This document shows positions 1-11,623 of a stretch of 64,000 nucleotides of DNA, in pieces. Within the stretch, counting starts at the first letter, position 1; every line of letters starts with the position of its first letter. The notes below the pieces were generated by a model. That model had not been told where the DNA came from and searched no databases. It saw nothing but the letters and a program-made list of their open reading frames with translations. A program made the translations under genes and the position numbers. The DNA is from Celoporthe dispersa (Eukaryota > Ascomycota > Sordariomycetes > Diaporthales > Cryphonectriaceae), in NCBI GenBank assembly GCA_016584495.1, contig WAID01000012.1:682001-746000 (forward strand), read 5' to 3'.

Positions 1-5
1 GCCAG

Positions 6-1263
6 ATGGCCCGGGAGCGCATGGTCGACGAGTGGAGGCGGCGTGTGCCCTCGGCCGAGGAGCAGCTGGACCGGTACCGGAAGCGGATGCGCACGAGCGT
101 CGACAAGCTGGGCAAGCAGTGGAACGACACCAAGGTCATCACGATGCGGGAGAAGGTCTCGTTCATCTGCGGCGTCCTGAACATCTTCCTCACGGGCTAC
201 CTGATCGGGGCCTATCCCGAGTACATGCACCTGTGGTACTCGGCACAGATCCTCTACTTCATGCCCATCCGGTTCTACACATACCACAGGAGGGGCTACC
301 ACTACTTCCCTGGCCGACCTCTGCTACTTTGTCAACTTTGTCCTCATGGCAAGCCTGTGGGTATTTCCCGGCTCCAAGCGGCTGTTCATATCGGCCTTCT
401 GCCTCGCCTTCGGTAACAACGCCGTCGCCATCATCATGTGGAGGAACTCGCTCGTCTTCCACAGCTTCGACAAGGTCACCTCGCTCTTCATCCACATCAT
501 GCCCTGCGCCACCCTGCACTGCGTGGTCCACCTCCTCGACGCCGAGCTCCAGCGCGAGCGCTTCCCCGCCGTCTACGTCATCAAGCACTCGCCGCCCGGC
601 TCGCCCACGGCCTATGCGAACATCGTCTCCATGCTCGCCTGGAGCACCGTCCCCTACGCCGTCTGGCAGCTCTCGTACTACTTCCTGATCACGGTCCGCA
701 GGCGCGAGAAGATCGCCGCGGGCAGGCCGACCTCCTTCACCTGGCTGCGCAAGTCCTACTCCAAGGCCTGGATCGGCAGGTTTGTGCTCTCGCTGCCCAG
801 CAGCCTGCAGGAGCCCGCCTTTATGCTGATCCAGTACTCCTACGCCGTCCTGACCATGCTGCCCTGCCCGCTGTGGTTCTACAGCCGCTGGGCCTCTGCG
901 GCCTTCATGATGGCGGTCTTCGTCTGGTCCGTCTACAACGGCGCGACGTACTACATTGACGTGTTCGGCAAGCGCTTCCAGAAGGAGCTGGAGGCCCTGA
1001 AGGCCGAGGTCGCCAAGTGGCACGTCAGCCCCGACGGGACCCTGAGCCCGCTGATGACGCCGCTTGCGGAGTCAGCGGCGGCAGGGGCCAAGGAAGCTGG
1101 TGACGGTGCGTACATCACCGAGCCGCTGGCCAGTGTCGACAACATCCCGCTGCTCAGCGAAGAGCGGGCTCACCAGGCCGCTGCCGCCCTGGCAAGTGGT
1201 GTGGACACCGATGGGGGCGCAAGGGATGTGGCGAGAGAAAGGAAGGTCGGCGAGGTGTCGTGA
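6..1263 (+). CDS. GPC1: Glycerophosphocholine acyltransferase (GPC1 family, DUF2838), 5'-truncated, with one frameshift
   Basis: Multi-pass membrane enzyme that acylates glycerophosphocholine to lysophosphatidylcholine using acyl-CoA, in the phosphatidylcholine remodelling pathway (family knowledge from yeast Gpc1/Ygr149w). The visible product is about 418 residues: a basic N-terminal stretch (MVDEWRRRVPSAEEQ), the family block TMREKVSFICGVLNIFLTGYL-like, then several hydrophobic segments with WVFPGSKRLF, AFGNNAVAIIMWRNSLVFHS and FIHIMPCATLHCVVH, and a polar C-terminal tail. The frame is already open at base 3, so the true start probably lies upstream of the window. The reading frame breaks near 311-313: HYF reads on into LADLCYFVNFVLMASLW only if one C of the CCC run is removed. 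No intron could explain this. Stop is TGA at 1261-1263. Identity is confident; the 5' end is incomplete. Confidence 0.9.
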
Positions 1264-2273
1264 TGGCGATGAGGAAGATGATGGTATAGATTGGGCCTGT
1301 ACGACTGGCCTCTGCCGGGGTGAGAAGAGGTGTTTCTAATGTCTATATGATTGATGTGTGCAATGACGCTGTAGTGCGGATGATTTTGGCGGGCTGATTC
1401 GAGGAGATTCATGGTGGTTAAACTGTCCCGCGCTCACGATTCCCATCTGCTCTACCATCTGCAGAACCTCGCTGTCTTTTTTTCCCTCTCAAGTCAAGAA
1501 TGTGGGTATATACACAGCGGAAAGGTGGTTCACATAGAAAGTTTCTAGGTACTCTACAGACTGTCAACAGGCTGGCTCTAAAAGACATTTTTCTCAATCC
1601 TTCAACCCACAGGCGAACGGACTTGTAATGCTATCATTAGTGAAGACGAGTAATACAGGATGTAGTGGCCGCCCTTGTATTGAAGTCATGTCGTGAGAGG
1701 AGGATGGGCTAACTAAGTTATCTACTGCCGTTCTCTGAGCTCCTAGGAAACCAGCTGTACAGCCGGTCGTATTATTGTGATAATCCTCACCTCGCGCCGT
1801 CTCGCCATTGTACAACCCACCCTTTCTCTGAGAACCGACTTCATCGCTAGCAGCAGTACCAGCAGTACCAGCAGTGACGGCCTCCTCTTCGTTCCCTTGC
1901 CCTGAATGAAGGACATGGCTTCCCTGGTGTGCTGTAAAGACAGGACCGTAATCGGGTGTTGAGGTGGTTATGTAGGCTTTTGTCTCAAGACTACTGGGCA
2001 GGTCAAGTATGCATGTACGTAAGTACCTGTACTATGGTGGGCCGATCCCTGCAGCGGCCTGCTATGCCCACTCACACCCACACCCCCGCATGCTCAGCGC
2101 CCGCGCGCCCCTCGAGAATAGAACCCTGGGCGTCGCGTTTCCGAGCCAAGCCAGAACCACAACTGCGAGACCAGCTTCCCCCTCTGACAATAAAAAAAAA
2201 AATACCCGACTCTCGGCAACTCGTCCATTCGACCTCGACCCCCACGCGTCGCGACGACTTCCAGATATCCAAG
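1264..2273. other. Intergenic, GPC1 3' end to SMC1 promoter
   Basis: No supported gene. The only ORFs are short and of random composition. A cluster of GTAC/TACGTA-type palindromes lies at about 2009-2037 upstream of SMC1, and a pyrimidine-rich and poly-A tract (2190-2204) lies within 90 bases of the SMC1 start. Confidence 0.6.
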
Positions 2274-5200
2274 ATGGGGAAGCTCGTCCGGCTCGAGCTC
2301 TTCAGTACGTCCTAATACGCGTCCCAGGCGGTGGTGATCAGTGGCCAGAGAGAGAGAGAGAGAGACACGAGATGGATCGGATGCTGACGCGATTGCGCCC
2401 GCAGACTTCAAGTCCTACAAGGGCCATCACACCTTGCTCTTTGGAGATTCATACTTCACCTCGATCATCGGGCCCAATGGATCAGGCAAGTCCAATTCGT
2501 AAGTTCCCTCCTCCTGCCCCTCTCCCGACAGACACCCGTCTCGCCTGTGCAGCTGACCCGCGCCACCTCTGCCCGCAGCATGGACGCGATCTCCTTCGTT
2601 CTGGGGATCAAGTCCGCGCAGCTGCGCTCCTCGCACCTGAAGGAGCTCGTCTACCGCGGCCGCGTGATGAAGACGAGCAGGATCAACGATGACGGCTCCG
2701 TCGCCGACCCAGCGATCACCAACGGCCACACCAACGGCCACACCAACGGCCACACGAATGGCGCCGACGACGACGTGACGTCAGGAGGCCGCGGCTCGCG
2801 CAACGACCCCAAGACCGCGTGGGTCATGGCCGTCTACGAGGACGACGCGGGCGACGAGCAGAAGTGGAAGCGCACCATCACCGCGCAGGGGAGCAGCCTG
2901 TACCACATCAACGACCGCCCCGTCAGCGCGCAGCAGTACAACGAGGCCCTCGAGGCCGAGAACATCCTGATCAAGGCGAGGAACTTCCTGGTGTTCCAGG
3001 GCGACGTCGAGGCCATCGCCTCCCAGTCGCCCCAGGACCTCACCAGGCTGGTCGAGCAGATCTCGGGGTCCCTCGAGTACAAGGCCGAATACGACAAGCT
3101 GCAGGCCGAGGCCGAGCAGGCCGCCGAGAACCAGAACTTCCAGCTCCACCGCCGCCGCGGCATCAACTCGGAGATCAAGCAGTACCAGGAGCAGAAGAAG
3201 GAGGCCGAGAACTTCCAGAAGAAGACGGAGGAGCGCGACGAGGCCATCGTCACGCATATCCTCTGGAAGCTGTACAACTTCCAGAAGGTCATGGACGAGT
3301 CCAGCGCCAAGATCCAGGAGCACCAGCAGAACCTGGTCGAGTTCCGCAGGAACGTCGAGTCCTTCGAGAGGAAGCTGGATGCAGCCCGCAGGGAACAGGC
3401 CACCGTGGGCAAGGAGGTCGGCAGGATCGAGAAGCACATCCGGGCCAAGGAGCGCGACATCGAGGAGAAGGAGAACAGCCTTGTGCCCCTCAACGAGAAG
3501 GTGGCACAGAGCGCGCAGAACATCGACAGGCTGAGGAAGCGGGCCGAGACTGTGGCCAAGGAGCGCGACGACCAGGTCAAGGCCATCCAGAAGGCCAAGA
3601 AGGACCTCGCGACCGTGGAGAAGGCGCAGCAGGAGTTCGAGAGGCAGTGGAAGGAGACCACCGAGAAGCAGGGCAAGCAGCTGACCGACGCGGACCACAG
3701 GGAGTACAACAAGCTGAGGGCACAAGCTATGGCAAGGTCGGCCGCGGACCAGGCGCGGCTCGATGGCCTGATGAGGCAGCTGAAGGGCGACGAGGTGACG
3801 GTCAGCAGCCTCAGGGGCAAGGTCGACACCTTCCAGGCTTCGGTCGACAAGCTTGATGGCGAGCTCCAGTCTATCCGGGAACGCAGGGAGGCAACGCAGG
3901 ACACCGCGCGGCACGCCGCGAGCGAGCTCGAGAGCAGCAAGAAGGAGTTCAACCAGCTGAACTCCGAGGTGATCAGGATCAACAACTCCAAGACGGAGAT
4001 CGAGGAGAAGGTCCGCGACATCGCCAGGAAGATCCAGGAGGCAGAGGCCGGTCAAGAGGAGAGCAGGAAGGAGAAGAGGATCAAGGAGATGGTCCAGACC
4101 CTCAAGCGAATGAACCCGGCAGTGCGCGGCCGGATCGGCGACCTCTGCAAGCCCAAGCAAAAGAAGTTCGACGAGGCCGTCATCACCGCGCTCGGTCGTG
4201 ATTTTGACTCCGTGGTGGTCGATACCGAAAGGGCCGGCCTGGACTGTGTCGCATACCTCAAGTCGCAGCAGTTCCCGCCCATGACCTTCATCCCGCTGGA
4301 CAACATCAAGACCAACGCCCCGAACTCCGCCGTCAAGGGCATACCCGGGGCGCGTCTGACGATCGAGACTATCGATTTCGACTCGTCGCTAGAGCGCGCC
4401 ATGACCTATGCCTGCGGCAGCTCCATCGTCTGCGACTCGCTCGAGATCGCCAAAGATGTCTGCTACAGACGACGGATCCCTGTCAAGGCTGTGACGATCG
4501 AGGGGTACGTCATCCACAAGGCTGGTCTGATGACTGGTGGCCGCCTGCCTGAGCGCAAAGGCGGCAAGCGGCAGTTCCAGGAGCACGACGTCCAGAACCT
4601 GAAGAAGCAGCTGGACAAGCTCGTGGCCACCCTCTCCCAGCTGCCGAGGACAGACAGGACCAGCCTCGAAACTCTGAAGCAGCGCATGTCGACCCTGCAG
4701 CAGCGGCAGGCGCAGGCCCGGGTCGAGCTGCAGGCGTTTGAGAAGAACGAGGCCGGCAAGAAGAAGGAGCTCCAGCACGAGCAGAGGCAGCTCAAGGAGT
4801 GGGAGCCCAAGTACGAAGAGAAGAAGGACGAGCTGGAGGCCACCCGCAAGTCCGTCGCTGACTTCGAGAGGACGATCGCGGCTGTGCAGGACAAGGTCTT
4901 CGCCGACTTCTGCAGGCGGCTCGGATACGCTGATATCCGCGCGTACGAGGCACTGCAGGGCAGCCTGCAGCAGGAGGCGTCCAAGAAGCGCAACGAGTTC
5001 GAGGTGCAGAAGCAGAGGCTCAAGAGTATACTGATGCTCGAGAACTCACGGCACGACGAGACCCTACGGCGTCTCCAGCTCATCAGGTCGCAGCTGGAAC
5101 AGCTGGAGGACGACATCGAATCGTACGAGAAGGACAAGACGAGCGTCGAGGCGGCCCTGGACACGGACAGGACGAGCTCGAGGCCCTCAGGGAGGGCCTC

Positions 5201-6408
5201 GAGGAGGTGAAGGAGCAGCTGAACACGAAGGCCGAGAAGGTGTCTGAGGCCAAGCAAGAGGTGCAGAGGCGGAGCAAGGACATCGAGGCCAGGCTGAAAG
5301 CGATCAGCGGCCTGGAGGCCGAGATCCAGAAGAAGAGCGCGAGCAAGTTCGCCCTGCTCAGGCGGTGCAAGCTCGAGCAGATATCGATACCGCTGGCAGA
5401 GGGCTCGCTCGAGGACTTGCCTAACCAGGACAACCTACTACATCAGGACCCAGATGCGATGGACGTGGACGAGGGCGGCGAAGACGACGCCATGGAGGCG
5501 GCCATGGAGGACTACGGTATCGAAGTAGACTTCGACAGCTTGGACGACGAGCTGAAGGATGTAGGTGCACGATCTCACCCGGCTGGACGACCAGGGGCTA
5601 ACGAACCGCAGTCTGAGGAAGACGTCGAGGATAAGCTCCAGAAGCGGATCAGTCTCCTCACGGAGGAGCTCGATGACCTGAACCCCAACATGCGTGCCAT
5701 CGAGCGCCTGGAGAGCGTCGAGAACCGCCTCAAGGCGACAGAGCAAGACTTCGAGGACTCGCGCTCCGCCCTGCGGGAGGCCCGCGACGCCTTCAACGCC
5801 GTCAAGGCCACGCGGTTCGAGCTCTTCAACAAGGCCTTCGAGCACATCAAAGAGCAGATCGTCGCGGTGTACAAAGACCTCACCCGCTCGGAGGCGTTCC
5901 CCATCGGTGGGCACGCCTACCTTGATATCGAGGACGACACGGACACGCCCTACCTGTCCGGCATCAAGTACCACGCGATGCCCCCGCTGAAACGGTTCCG
6001 AGACATGGAGCACCTCTCTGGTGGCGAGAAGACGATCGCGGCCCTCGCCCTGCTGTTCGCCATCCACAGCTACCAGCCCAGCCCGTTCTTCGTGCTGGAC
6101 GAGGTGGATGCCGCGCTGGACAACGCGAACGTCGAGAAGATCAAGAAGTACATCCGCGAGCATGCGGGCCCTGGCATGCAGTTCATCGTCATCTCGCTCA
6201 AGACGGGACTGTTCCAGGACAGCGAGAGCCTGATCGGCGTCTACAGGGATCAGGAGGTCAATAGCTCAAAGACACTGACGTTAGATGTAAGCTCCCCCTC
6301 TACCCCCCTCCCTCCTCCTCCTCTCCATCACACTACCTATCTCTCGCTGCTTTCTCTCCGGACCAGACGTGACTAACTCTATGTTTCCAGCTCCGGCAGT
6401 ATGCATAG
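2274..6408 (+). CDS. SMC1: Cohesin subunit SMC1, five exons, one frameshift
   Basis: Structural maintenance of chromosomes ATPase of the cohesin ring (with SMC3 and the kleisin Scc1/Rec8), nuclear. Exons: 2274-2304, 2405-2498, 2579-5560, 5612-6286, 6391-6408, giving about 1266 residues, the usual SMC1 length. Exon 1 encodes MGKLVRLELF and joins to NFKSYKGHHT. Walker A GPNGSGKS is at residues 33-40. Two long coiled-coil arms flank a hinge at about 558-694 (GRIGDLCKPKQKKFDEAV to GYVIHKAGLMTGGR). The ABC signature LSGGEKT (about 1171) and Walker B FFVLDEVDAALD (about 1194) follow. The last exon encodes only LRQYA and the stop. Intron 4 (5561-5611) is 51 nt, in frame and stop-free, with GCTAAC branch site. 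A single missing G near 5170-5171 breaks the frame: DTDR must be followed by DELEALREGLEEV. An insert with TNGH repeats lies near the N-terminal ATPase lobe. Confidence 0.97.
2347..2364 (+). repeat. (AG)9 microsatellite in SMC1 intron 1
   Basis: Perfect dinucleotide run inside the 100 nt intron 2305-2404, between donor and branch region. It is intronic, so length changes should not alter the protein. Confidence 0.9.
2716..2760 (+). repeat. 12-bp tandem repeat encoding TNGH units in SMC1
   Basis: Three near-perfect copies of a 12-base unit (ACCAACGGCCAC) encode successive TNGH units in the polar insert between the YRGRV block and the TAWVMAVYED block of SMC1. Likely a flexible, length-variable loop. 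Confidence 0.85.
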
Positions 6409-7193
6409 ACGGTCCGCCGGTCAAGGCCACTCATCTCGACAGGGCCTTGTGTGTGTTGGGAACGGGTAGATGGGGTATTTTGGGAACGCGTTGCTCTATT
6501 CCGGACGGTCGGTGTCCATGGTTCATTATAACTAGTAACGCTCTGGGTGGTACATGCTCCTCGATGACGCGGACTCGAATCCGGTCCTCTCGTCATCGTG
6601 TGGATGGGCAGACGCCGCCTCTGCGCCGGCGCATAAAGATCATAATGATACTAAATTCGATTGCTCAGCTCGCGGTGAACACTCATGAACCTGCACCCGC
6701 CAGATGTGATGGTTTTTGCAGGTCCATCGTATGTAAATAGCGCATAGGCATGCTTATGGAGAAGCTGTGCACTGTCGTCAGGGAAGAGAGAGGCCCTGCA
6801 GAGTAGAGAAAATGGAGGAGGGCGGGGGCTGTCAGCAGGGTTGGGGTTGTAAGCTTACCGCTGAACTACAGCAGGGAAAGCTAGAGCCACAGTGGCGCTA
6901 GCGCAGGTGACGAGAGAGCTCGGACGGTGAAGTTGTCCTTTCCTCCCCGAGGGGCAGTGGCTGATTGACCTGTTGATAGCTGGAAACCTGGCCACGTTTT
7001 GTCCAACTCCCTCCTCCTCCTGCTCTGCCCAACCCACCACCACACACACACACACACCCCCCTCTCTCTCCAGAGCCACAACTCTCTACAGCGCCAGGTT
7101 GGGCTGATCCCTTCTGCGACCTGATCAGTGCCCAAGAGTTTGGGGCGTTCCTTGGTCGCGCGCTGAACCTAGACGACCTGCGACACCCACAGC
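6409..7193. other. Intergenic, SMC1 to SEC23, with SEC23 pyrimidine-rich promoter
   Basis: No supported gene. It contains a perfect 8-bp inverted repeat with a nested 4-bp stem at 6562-6598. The last 190 bases before the SEC23 ATG are C/T-rich with a (CA)n run at 7041-7057, typical of filamentous-fungal core promoters and leaders. Confidence 0.6.
7041..7057 (+). repeat. (CA)n microsatellite in SEC23 upstream region
   Basis: Short perfect CA run followed by a CCCCCCTCTCTCTCC pyrimidine tract, about 140 bases before the SEC23 start codon. Confidence 0.85.
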
Positions 7194-9822
7194 ATGGCGG
7201 CGCCCATGGACTACGAGGCTCTCAAGGAGCAATGGAGCGACGTGGAGGAGCGCGATGGAGTTCGCCTCAGCTGGAACGTCTTCCCGAGCTCCAGGATGGT
7301 TCGTCGTGTGCTCCCTCCCCCGTGATTAGTGCCTCGCGCTCGTGCCTGACCGACTCTCTCTCTATGTGTCCTGCAGGAAGCCTCGCGACTCGTCGTGCCC
7401 ATCGGAGCTCTGTACACACCACTCAAGGAGAAGCCAGAGTCCCCTCTGCTACAGTTCGAACCAGTCACCTGCAAACAGCCATGCCGCTCAGTGCTGAACC
7501 CCTTCTGGTGAGTTGACCGCAGCCCCTCCACCCTCTCCCCTTCCTCCCCCCCTCGCGGGAGCTGAGGGCTGTCTGCGCTGGTGAGCCGGAAGCTGACAGC
7601 CCACCAGCCAGGTTGACGTCCGGGCACGTCTCTGGATCTGCCCCTTCTGCTTGTCTCGCAACGCCCTGCCGCCGCACTACAAGGACATCTCCGCCAACGC
7701 GATCCCTCCCGAGCTCCACCCCTCGAACACGACGATCGAGTACCGGCTGGCCAGGCCTGCGCCCAGCCCCCAATCTTCCTATATGTCGTCGACACGTGCC
7801 AGGAGGAGGACAGCCTGGCGGCGCTCAAGGAGTCTCTTATCATGAGCTTGAGCCTGCTGCCCGAGAACGCCCTGGTCGGCCTGATCACCTACGGCACCAT
7901 GGCGCAGGTCCACGAGATCGGCTACACCGAGTGCGCCAAGTCGTATGTCTTCCGCGGGAGCAAGGAGTACTCCGCGAAGCAGGTCCAGGAGATGCTGGGT
8001 CTGTCCCAGCCCGCCATCCGGCCTGGCGTGCAACCCCAGCCCGGCAGGCCTATGCCTATGGGCCCCGCCGCCCGGTTCCTGCTGCCCGTCTCCCAGTGCG
8101 AGTTCAACCTCACCAAGGCCCTGGAGCAGCTGCAGAAGGACCCTTGGCCCGTTGCCAACGACCGTAGGAATCTCCGCTGCACAGGTGTGGCGCTCAGCGT
8201 CGCCGTCGGGCTGCTGGAGACCTCGTTCCAGAATGCCGGCGGGCGCATCATGCTGTTCGCCGGTGGCCCGGCCACGGAGGGGCCTGGTATGGTCGTCGGT
8301 GCCGAGCTGAGGGAGCCCATGCGATCTCACCACGATATCGACCGGGACAACATCAAGTACTATAAGAAGGCGCTCAAGTTCTACGACAACCTGGCTAAGA
8401 GGACCGCACACAATGGCCACATCATCGACATCTTTGCCGGCTGTCTGGACCAGGTCGGCCTCCTGGAGATGAAGGGCCTGTCCAACTCGACCGGCGGACA
8501 CATCATCCAGACGGACAGCTTCACGTCGTCCATGTTCAAGCAGTCGTTCGTGCGGATGTTTGACAAGGACGACGATGACAACCTCACCATGGGCTTCAAC
8601 GCTGTCCTCGAGGTTCTGACCACCAAGGAGCTCAAGGTCACCGGCCTCATCGGCCACGCCGTCTCTCTCAACAAGAAGTCGACGTCCGTGGGCGAGACAG
8701 AGTGCGGCATCGGCAATACCTGCTCCTGGAAGATGTGCGGTATCGACCCCACCGCCAGCTACGGTGTCTACTTCGAGATCGCTGGCCAGGGCGGTCCTGC
8801 GCAGGTCCAGCAGCCCAACCGGGGTATGATGCAGTTCTTGACGTACTACCAGCACTCTTCGGGCCAGTTCCACCTCCGCGTGACAACCGTCGCGCGGAAC
8901 ATGAGCGGGCCGGCTGGCGATCCAGCGATTGCACAGTCCTTCGACCAGGAGGCTGCTGCTGTCCTGATGTCCAGGATCGCCGTCTTCAAGGCCGAGGTGG
9001 ACGACGGCCCAGACGTCCTGCGCTGGGTCGACCGCATGCTTATTAGGCTCTGCTCGAGATTTGCCGACTACAGAAAAGATGACCCGTCGTCCTTCCGCCT
9101 GGAGAAGAACTTCACCCTCTACCCGCAGTTTATGTTTCACCTGCGGAGGAGTCAGTTCCTGCAGGTCTTCAACAACTCTCCCGACGAGACGGCCTTCTAT
9201 CGCCACGTGTTGAACCACGAGGATGTCAGCAACTCGCTCATCATGATACAGCCCACCCTCGACTCTTACACGTTCGACCAGGAAGAAGGCTCGCCTGTGC
9301 TGCTTGACTCCACTTCTATACAACCGCAGCACATCCTGCTGCTTGACACGTTCTTCCACATCCTCATCTTCCACGGTGAGACCATTGCAGAATGGAGGAA
9401 GGCAGGGTACCAGGAGCAGGAAGGGTATGAGAACTTCGCAACGCTGCTGGAGAAGCCCAAGGAGGATGCAAGGGTAAGTGGTGACTGGAGATTCGCCGGG
9501 CTGCTGAGAGTATCGTGCTGACCCTAGCCAGGATCTCATCACCGACCGCTTCCCTCTTCCTCGGTTCATAGTGTGCGACGCAGGTGGTTCCCAGGCTCGT
9601 TTCCTGCTGTCGAAACTGAACCCCTCTACCACACACACGACTGGAGCGTACGGAGCACCCGCCCAGAGCGCACAGACCATCTTCACCGACGATGTGTCTC
9701 TGCAGACATTTATGGACCACTTGATGAAGTAAGCTATTCGAAACCGGCCTCCCTGCCCCGTTACATCCCGACAACCAGGCTGACAATACTCCTTCAGGCT
9801 TGCCGTCAGCGGGACAAATTAG
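7194..9822 (+). CDS. SEC23: COPII coat protein SEC23, five exons, one frameshift
   Basis: GTPase-activating subunit for Sar1 in the inner COPII coat, pairing with Sec24 at ER exit sites. Exons: 7194-7298, 7377-7507, 7608-9473, 9532-9728, 9798-9822, about 774 residues as expected. The N-terminus MAAPMDYEALKEQW leads to the zinc-finger cysteines (CKQPC near residue 67, then RLWICPFC), the trunk domain (FLYVVDTCQEEDSLAALKESL, ENALVGLITYGTMAQVHEIG), the beta-sandwich and helical domain, and the C-terminal gelsolin-like domain (LPRFIVCDAGGSQARFLLSKLNPS, ending FMDHLMKLAVSGTN). The frame breaks at a run of five C at 7767-7771. Restoring one C gives PAPSPPIFLYVV. The second splice places the exon 3 start so that the split codon reads Cys (NPF-C-QVDVRAR), matching the family. 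It is followed by RPL12 on the same strand. Confidence 0.97.
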
Positions 9823-10625
9823 CATATGTGCCGAGGGTACCTGGTGTGTGACTGCAAGAGAGACTGGGCGTGGGTTGGTGTTTATGAGGAGCCCTGGTTG
9901 TAATATGAATTGAAAAAATCTTGGTCAAATCGAGCAACCCACCCCCCTCCTGCTCTGTGGCTCGAAGTGACATGTTCCCTGCTACGGATATGGTGTATGG
10001 CCACGGTAGAGGTTAAAAGGTGCGAGGGAGACCGGGTGGTTTTCTTTTATCTACTGTTTATGAAATACTTTGAGTTGATGTCTCGGAGCGATAGAAAATG
10101 AGAGAGACGTTCTAGCGTGTTGTTGTTGAATGTGTGGAAACATGTGCTGTTTTTCCTGCTCAGTTCTGTCACCATTTTTTGGGTCTTCGAACCGAAGAGA
10201 AAGACTAATAAGCACGATACTCGGTCCAGCCACAATACTCAAAGTCTAATTTTCAATCGATTGATCCCACAGCTCTTAACGTCTCCGTCGTTTAGCTACA
10301 GACGAACAATCCAAGCCATCAATGGAGATTAACTTGGAGGTAATCACATAGCGACAGCAGGCCTGGGCATTTCAGCGCCAACGCGCATCGGGCCTAGTGA
10401 GATGTACCGAGTAGCTTGCAGCCATTGAGCGATTCTTGTCAGTAGTAAAAGCGGGTCTACACGTGATCGCTGCTGCCGCACACGAAAATTGGGTAGGCCG
10501 GCAACCCCAAGGTTATCGTCTGCTAGAGTCTCCAAGGGAAATTTCCACTTCGAGCCCCGGACTTGCGAACGACTTCCAACTCCCACCACCCACCACAAGT
10601 CAATCCCTTCGCCAAATCAGTCACC
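9823..10625. other. Intergenic, SEC23 to RPL12
   Basis: No supported gene. A T-rich stretch at 10035-10200 is compatible with the SEC23 3' UTR. The RPL12 upstream 150 bases contain a C/A-rich leader (CTCCCACCACCCACCACAAG) ending in CAGTCACC directly before the ATG. Confidence 0.55.
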
Positions 10626-11623
10626 ATGCGTGAGTACTACCACCGCCGACGAGATGTTGTAGGGCAATCTATTAAAAAAAAATCATACTGACGATTTGTC
10701 TCGATAACTAGCTCCCAAGTTCGACCCCAATGAGGTGAAGATTATGTACGCACAACCGCTTCCTCCTCCTCCTCCCCTGCCCCGCCCCGACGACGACACG
10801 CCTAGCGATCGATCGATGGGAGACGAGAAGGACCTGATATGGACGACGGGAAGAAGATGCTGACTGTGCTGGAAATATAGCTACCTCCGCGCCACCGGAG
10901 GTGAGGTTGGTGCCTCCTCTGCGCTTGCGCCCAAGATTGGTCCTCTGGGTCTCTCTCCCAAGAAAGTTGGTGAAGATATCGCCAAGGCGACTGGTGACTG
11001 GGTACGAACTGCTTGCCCCCCCCCCCTTCTCCTTCTGCACCCCGAAGATACTGTATCGACCTCTACGACAACCGCCCAAGTAATTTCACAATTGGAAGGG
11101 AACACTGGAACTGACGCATGAATTGTTTTGCACATGATACAGAAGGGCCTCCGCGTCACCGTCCAGCTCACCATCCAGAACCGTCAAGCCGCCGTCTCCG
11201 TCGTCCCCAGCGCATCCTCGCTCGTGATCCGCGCCCTCAAGGAGCCCCCTCGCGACCGCAAGAAGGAGAAGAACATCAAGCACAACAAGTCTGTGTCCCT
11301 GGACGAGATCATCGAGATCGGACGGACGATGCGGTACAAGTCCTTCTCCAAGTCCCTCGAGGGCACCGTCAAGGAGGTTCTGGGCACGGCCTTCAGCGTC
11401 GGCTGCCAGGTTGACGGAAAGAGCCCCAAGGCGATCCAGGACGCGATCGCGGCGGGCGAGATTGACAGTAAGTCAGCCTGACAAGACGGGACACGGGCCT
11501 CTGCTCCAGCCTCTGCCGTCTTCCACGGAGCAGCGGGGCAGGCGGGCCCTGGCATGTCCCAGCGAGAAAGAGAGAAAAAAAGATGATGCTGACAAGTCTC
11601 TTCCCACAGTTCCTGAAGAGTAA
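10626..11623 (+). CDS. RPL12: 60S ribosomal protein L12 (uL11), five exons
   Basis: Cytosolic large-subunit protein at the base of the P stalk (GTPase-associated centre). Exons: 10626-10629, 10712-10745, 10881-11001, 11143-11467, 11610-11623, summing to 498 nt, exactly 165 residues, the canonical eukaryotic L12 length. The spliced protein starts MPPKFDPNEVKIIYLRATGG, contains GPLGLSPKKVGEDIAKAT and VTVQLTIQNRQAAVSVVPSA, and ends AIAAGEIDIPEE. Exon 1 carries only ATG plus one base, a common ribosomal-gene layout. Introns are 82, 135, 141 and 142 nt, all GT-AG, and make up half the gene. No frame correction is needed, unlike most neighbours. Confidence 0.97.

Noticed and set aside
2781..4160. 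Long minus-strand ORF of 459 codons opposite SMC1
   Set aside because: It is a Leu/Val-rich shadow of the SMC1 coiled-coil codons with no independent protein-like motif.
11468..11609. Possible box C/D snoRNA in RPL12 intron 4 (GATGATGCTGAC near the 3' end)
   Set aside because: The motif overlaps the branch site GCTGAC, no paired box D with guide spacing is present, and the intron is pyrimidine-rich.
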